Shown here: in pieces, positions 60,301 through 64,000 of the stretch
Layout: each line of letters begins with the position of its first letter
Position numbering within the stretch: the stretch's first letter is position 1
Assembly: GCA_032622095.1 (NCBI GenBank)
Contig: CP136061.1
Span: 93,739,345-93,803,344 of the forward strand
DNA length: 64,000 nucleotides
Origin: Siphonodentalium dalli
Taxonomy: Eukaryota > Mollusca > Scaphopoda > Gadilida > Siphonodentaliidae
Direction: 5' to 3'
Position numbers and translations under genes: made by a program
Notes under the pieces: generated by a model
What the model was told of the DNA's origin: nothing
Databases searched by the model: none
What the model saw: the letters and a program-made list of their open reading frames with translations, nothing else

Positions 60301-60941
60301 GATATTATCCACAAAACACACTAAGTGTGAGAGAAAATGCAGTTTGATTCCAGAAATCGTTTGTTATTGTCGTGAATCTTTCGCGTTAACAACAACAATC
60401 ACGTGTTCACACAACACAAAGCTTAAACCTCTGTCAAGCTGTTTCGGGTGCAGAAATTGCTTTATACGATTTCTACTTCACAGGATTTATCAAACTCAAA
60501 AGGCAAGTTTTTTTTCAGTGCATGTGCACCCTTCGTAAATTCAATAAAATTACAATGTAAATAATTTCTGCATTGGATGGTTTCAAACTGAGAAATCTCA
60601 TCCAAGTGCAAGAGATTTTATATATGAATTTGGGGAGAAGTGTTGCTAGATTCCATATGGTCAACGTATTGGGTGTGGGGGAAGTAGATTACTGCCCAAA
60701 ACTTCGTTGTTGTTTTATAGTACCCACATCAGTTTGGAGGAGTAGGGGGTGTCACATTTTCCTGGGCCAACTGATAAGCACAGTTGTAGGAAACTACAAA
60801 TATATATATCATTAGTACTATGTATAGCATATTTATCTAGTAGTAACTGCCAATGACTGGTTCAGTGCCAAAAATGTGCCTTACTAATAAGAATGTTGGG
60901 ATCGTGATGATGCAAGCGAATCAGGTGTGTGATTGGCTTTC
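60301..60941. other. Intergenic, nothing recognised
   Basis: Two plus-strand frames (60206-60538, 60573-60815) look like chance; neither has a recognisable motif. Confidence 0.4.
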
Positions 60942-61202
60942 TTAAAGGTACTCAATCCGATTAAGCACCCCTAATTACTATTTCTTTGGCTTCGGGGGTA
61001 AAAAATATTTGAATCGAGTTGAGGAACCCACCCATCAAAGCTCAGGATGATTAGATATCAATTTTTGAAGTTTCCCATTTCTATTGTATGTGGACCAGAA
61101 ACACGTTGTCAAACGGACGAGGATGCGGATGAAGATGGATAACTCTAAAATAAAGTGGTAAATAGTAATTTAGGAGCGTCTGATCGGATTGAGTACCTTT
61201 AA
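60942..61202. mobile_element. 261-bp TTAA MITE
   Basis: TTAA (60942-60945 and 61199-61202) encloses TIRs AGGTACTCAATCCGAT, extended to about 40 bp (AATTACTATTT / AAATAGTAATT). A 230-bp relative forms the ends of the element 6084-7541. Confidence 0.88.
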
Positions 61203-61660
61203 AAACAAACTATGCATCAGTTTGTTTTGAATAACTTGTTTTCGGGAGATCATGAGCCACCCTAATGAGAAGACCTTTATTTTTGGCCATCAGATCAAAA
61301 CCAAATTTGGTATGTGAGTTTATGAGCTCAAAATACAGGTCAAGTTCGAATATGGGTACGTTCCACCCAATTTTGCCTGAGTTATGGCCCCTTTTCAACT
61401 TAGAATTTTGTCGTTTTGAGGTTATCAGCTCCAAATACAGGTCAAGTTCGAATATGGGTTTAGTCTGCCCATTTTTGCCACAGAGTTATGGTCCATTGTC
61501 GACTTAGAATTTGCCGATTATTTTGATTTCCTGATGATAACTTTACTTTTAGTTTTCTGATTGTTGATAGTTTGTACGTGCTTCAAAGACAAAGGCAAAG
61601 TTTGAATTTGGTCATGGTCTGAATGAATTTTGACAGAGTTAAAAAAAAAGCTATCCTTAC
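61203..61660 (+). repeat. Degenerate tandem with 102-bp period
   Basis: ACAGGTCAAGTTCGAATATGG at 61335 and 61437, each followed by TTTTGCC.GAGTTATGG and CAACTTAGAATTT. It resembles the GAGTTATGGCCC family of 45150 and 51968. Confidence 0.7.
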
Positions 61661-61924
61661 TAAAAGCCATCTTTTCGGGGGACACATGGTTGGCGACCTT
61701 TTATTCTTTAATAGTAAGTGATCGCGTTCTGTTATGATACTCTTGTTGCTGCATTAGACATAATACTGGGTGAAATAGATATTGCTTTTGTTAACCAACT
61801 AGAGTTATTTTAGTTGGTAACAGAATGACAAGTAAATAGGCTCCTATGTGAGGTCTGTTGTTTCTATGGCAACATAATTTGAGATTCAGCACTGCTGAGA
61901 CTTGTCCGATGCTCCCCATGGATA

Positions 61925-62141
61925 TACAGTAATGCTCTAAGTAATCGACTTCTTAACCACAGCAGAATTATGGGTAACTTTTCAGGATTTAGTCGGAAAT
62001 ATGGCTTGTTGCCATTCATCGGAAAGCTCTCCCCGAGAGCTTTCCGATGAATGGCAACAAGCCATATTTCCGACTAAATCCTGAAAAGTTACCCATAATT
62101 CTGCTGTGGTTAGAGAGTCGATTAATTAGGGCATTACTGTA
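61925..62141. repeat. Near-perfect 217-bp hairpin
   Basis: Arms of about 107 bp with a 3-base loop (CCC near 62032). The inner 77 bp or so (from AACCACAGCAGAATTATGGG inward to GGAAAGCTCTC) is perfect; a few mismatches lie near the outer ends TACAGTAATGC. Confidence 0.93.
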
Positions 62142-62990
62142 CCTTCCACACTAAAAAACATCTCATATAATTCTAAATTTCACAAAAAAGAGAGCATTTT
62201 TGAAATTTTGACCCAAATATTCCTTATTTGGCGTGTGATGTAATTACATATGTTATTTAGAACATGCGAGCACAATCTACAATATACGAGTGACAATACT
62301 ATCATAGTAAATTCCGTTTTTGCCATGTGATGTAATTATAATATGTTATGTTAGAAAATACAAACAATTCTATTAGGTACATGTTTTCTGTCTGATCATT
62401 CCCCAATCAGGATCATTCCCCAATCTGGAAGTCATTTTGAACTGACAACGGGTAGTATGTATCGATTAAAATGAGACTTGGTGTGATTTGAATGAGACTG
62501 CTGTGCATGCCACCATGCATTTGATCTCCGCCTTCCACAGTGCCCTTTATAAACAACAGTAAAAATGGAAACTCTTCGTCGGACTTTGGCTCTTCCCTGC
62601 TTTTGTTTATATACAAAAGAATTTGGATTTTGTTTACATAACAAGGTGTACAAACTTGACAATAACATACTATTTATGCGATATTTATGACTGGTATAAG
62701 AACAAAATCTATTTATATTTTAATATTCTTTCTGTTTATGGCGTTTTAACGGATGTGACTATTTTAACAGCAATACCCATCGCGAAGGCCCTCTCCATAT
62801 CTAAATAAAAAAATTTGAAGTCCCACCTTGCCAAGTATGTATTAAAAGGTAATTGCCTCAAGTCTGCTCGAGGTCATAGAAAATTCCAGAAAATCCTGGT
62901 AAAGTTTTGGAAAAGTCATGGAATTACATCCCTGAATTGGTGTGTTAACCCAGGCTGATTTCTAACCCTCACAGTATTGTAAGCCTGCAA
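62142..62990. other. Intergenic; hAT-like end near 62885-62935
   Basis: No gene seen. TGGAAAAGTCATGGAATTAC followed by CCCTG near 62910-62935 looks like a hAT terminus (inverse CAGGGATGTAATTCC). From about 62945 the sequence AACCCAGGCTGATTTCTAAC matches the intron flank upstream of SLC25A3 exon 2 (near 25710). Confidence 0.5.
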
Positions 62991-63395
62991 ATAGTGTGTC
63001 TGTCATTTGCAGAATGAGGTCCCCAGAGGGTGAATTTAGTTGTGCTATCCTGCAAAGCAGGCTAGCATCACCAAATTCACCTCTGAGGACCTCTTTCTGC
63101 TTAGGCATCATCTTCTGGAATGTATCTATAGTCTCAAATTAACATTGTTTTAGTTACTTTTTCCTTTCTGGGAATTTGCAGAAGATAAAATACATAATCG
63201 AGGTGACTAATGGGTGAACATCATCAATTTCAACTGGGGAACTTCAATCTGATCCTACATGTAGGTCTCCCATAGCAATTGAGGCATGAGGTTCCCATAG
63301 GGTGAATTTGGTGATGCTAGCCCACCGTGCGGGATAGCATCACTAAAATCACGATCTGGGGACCTCATTCTGCAAATGACAGACACACTATTTCC
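62991..63395. mobile_element. 405-bp palindrome-bearing MITE
   Basis: Outer inverted ends AAATAGTGTGTCTGTCATTT/GCAGAATGAGGTCCCC, each followed by a GGTGAATTT-GTGATGCTAGC hairpin; the middle (63100-63280) has no recognised coding. It is the full form of the foldback at 44512-44644. It lies in the intron flank of the duplicated carrier exon. Confidence 0.8.
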
Positions 63396-63447
63396 AGACT
63401 TGAGCTATTGACTGTGTTTTCATTACTTTTGTTTCTTTCCCTTCCAG

Positions 63448-63752
63448 ATGAGTATAGCTGTGAATATGGCGATGCTAAATTCTTCGCCCTTTGTGGCTTT
63501 GGTGGGATTCTTAGTTGCGGCACCACGCATACAGCACTTGTTCCACTTGACTTGGTGAAATGCCGAATCCAGGTTGATCCAGACAAGTTCAAAGGAATTT
63601 TCAATGGATTCAGGGTTACTATCAGAGAGGGTGGACCTATGGAACTAACAAAAGGCTGGGCTCCAACATTAATTGGTTACTCCATGCAAGGACTCTGCAA
63701 ATTTGGGTTATATGAAATTTTCAAATCGGTATATTCTGACCTGCTTGGTGAG
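63448..63752 (+). CDS. Second copy of SLC25A3 coding exon 2, probable tandem paralogue
   Basis: A 305-base exon with the same borders (TTTCCCTTCCAG acceptor, GAG/GTATGT donor) and phases as 25772-26076. I count 13 base differences, of which 8 change 7 residues: E to D at the first residue, L to T and V to L giving GTTHTALVPLDL, then V to I, F to L, F to L and V to I. The reading frame and carrier motif are intact. It lies 19.5 kb past the SLC25A3 stop, so it cannot be an internal alternative exon; a tandem second gene continuing right of the window is most likely. No matching first exon was found upstream within the window. Confidence 0.88.
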
Positions 63753-63771
63753 GTATGTATACTTAAACTTC

Positions 63772-64000
63772 TTAACCCTTTGGAGAGTATCTGTAACGTC
63801 ATATACATGACGTCATGAGTAAATTTAACGTCAAATTCATAGCAATAATTATTAACAAGTTCAGGTCAAAAGTGTCCAATAATTTGTTTGAATTTATGTG
63901 CATTTTTTTTAAACGTGTGTTATGATAATCGATTGCACTTTTACATTCGGGACATTATATTAATCAAAATAAGTCCTATACAAATCATTTATAAATCTTA
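63772..64000. mobile_element. Possible left end of a piggyBac-like element
   Basis: TTAA-CCCTTTGGAGAGTATC begins 19 bp after the exon donor, then ATACATGACGTCATGAG. The right end would be outside the window. Nothing else is recognisable up to 64000. Confidence 0.4.

Noticed and set aside
63448-63752. The extra carrier exon as a mutually exclusive exon of the same SLC25A3 transcript
   Set aside because: It lies beyond the terminal exon and stop codon, so ordinary cis-splicing cannot place it between exons 1 and 3. A tandem paralogue explains it better.

Overview
The window looks like nuclear DNA of an animal, most likely a marine invertebrate; a lophotrochozoan such as a mollusc is my guess, with low certainty. 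It is AT-rich, its genes are split by long introns with GT/AG borders, and most of the rest is transposon and repeat DNA. No bacterial operon, CRISPR array or rRNA is visible.

Two nuclear genes for mitochondrial proteins lie head to head. On the minus strand, three exons (12009-12038, 11843-11905, 5958-6065) encode the first 67 residues of pyruvate dehydrogenase E1 beta (PDHB); the gene continues off the left edge. On the plus strand, six coding exons from 18386 to 43980 encode a complete 348-residue mitochondrial phosphate carrier (SLC25A3). One protein feeds acetyl-CoA into the citric acid cycle; the other imports phosphate for ATP synthesis. Both 5' regions contain ACCGGAAAC, an ETS/GABP-like motif. 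A second, about 96% identical copy of SLC25A3 coding exon 2 lies at 63448-63752, almost 20 kb beyond the stop codon. It is probably the start of a tandem paralogue.

Region by region. 1-5957: a Ty3/gypsy retrotransposon on the minus strand with open gag and pol, in PDHB intron 3. 6084-11842: PDHB intron 2 with TTAA-type and CAG...CTG elements and twin hairpins. 12.1-18.2 kb: intergenic space holding a LINE 3' fragment and a decayed gypsy element. 18.5-43.8 kb: SLC25A3 introns with a mariner-like TIR element, hAT-like elements, TTAA (piggyBac-like) MITEs, a gag relic and a giant inverted repeat (28155-33058). 44-63 kb: an element with TIRs of about 780 bp around a broken gene of unknown function (46206-51967), a second giant inverted repeat (54524-59474), scattered copies of a 160/320-bp repeat, and several long hairpins. 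63.4-64 kb: the duplicated carrier exon and its flank.

Many insertions can be dated relative to each other, because the 160/320-bp repeat and the arms of the inverted repeats supply uninterrupted copies of the target sites. All coordinates and identities were read by eye, and no database was searched.
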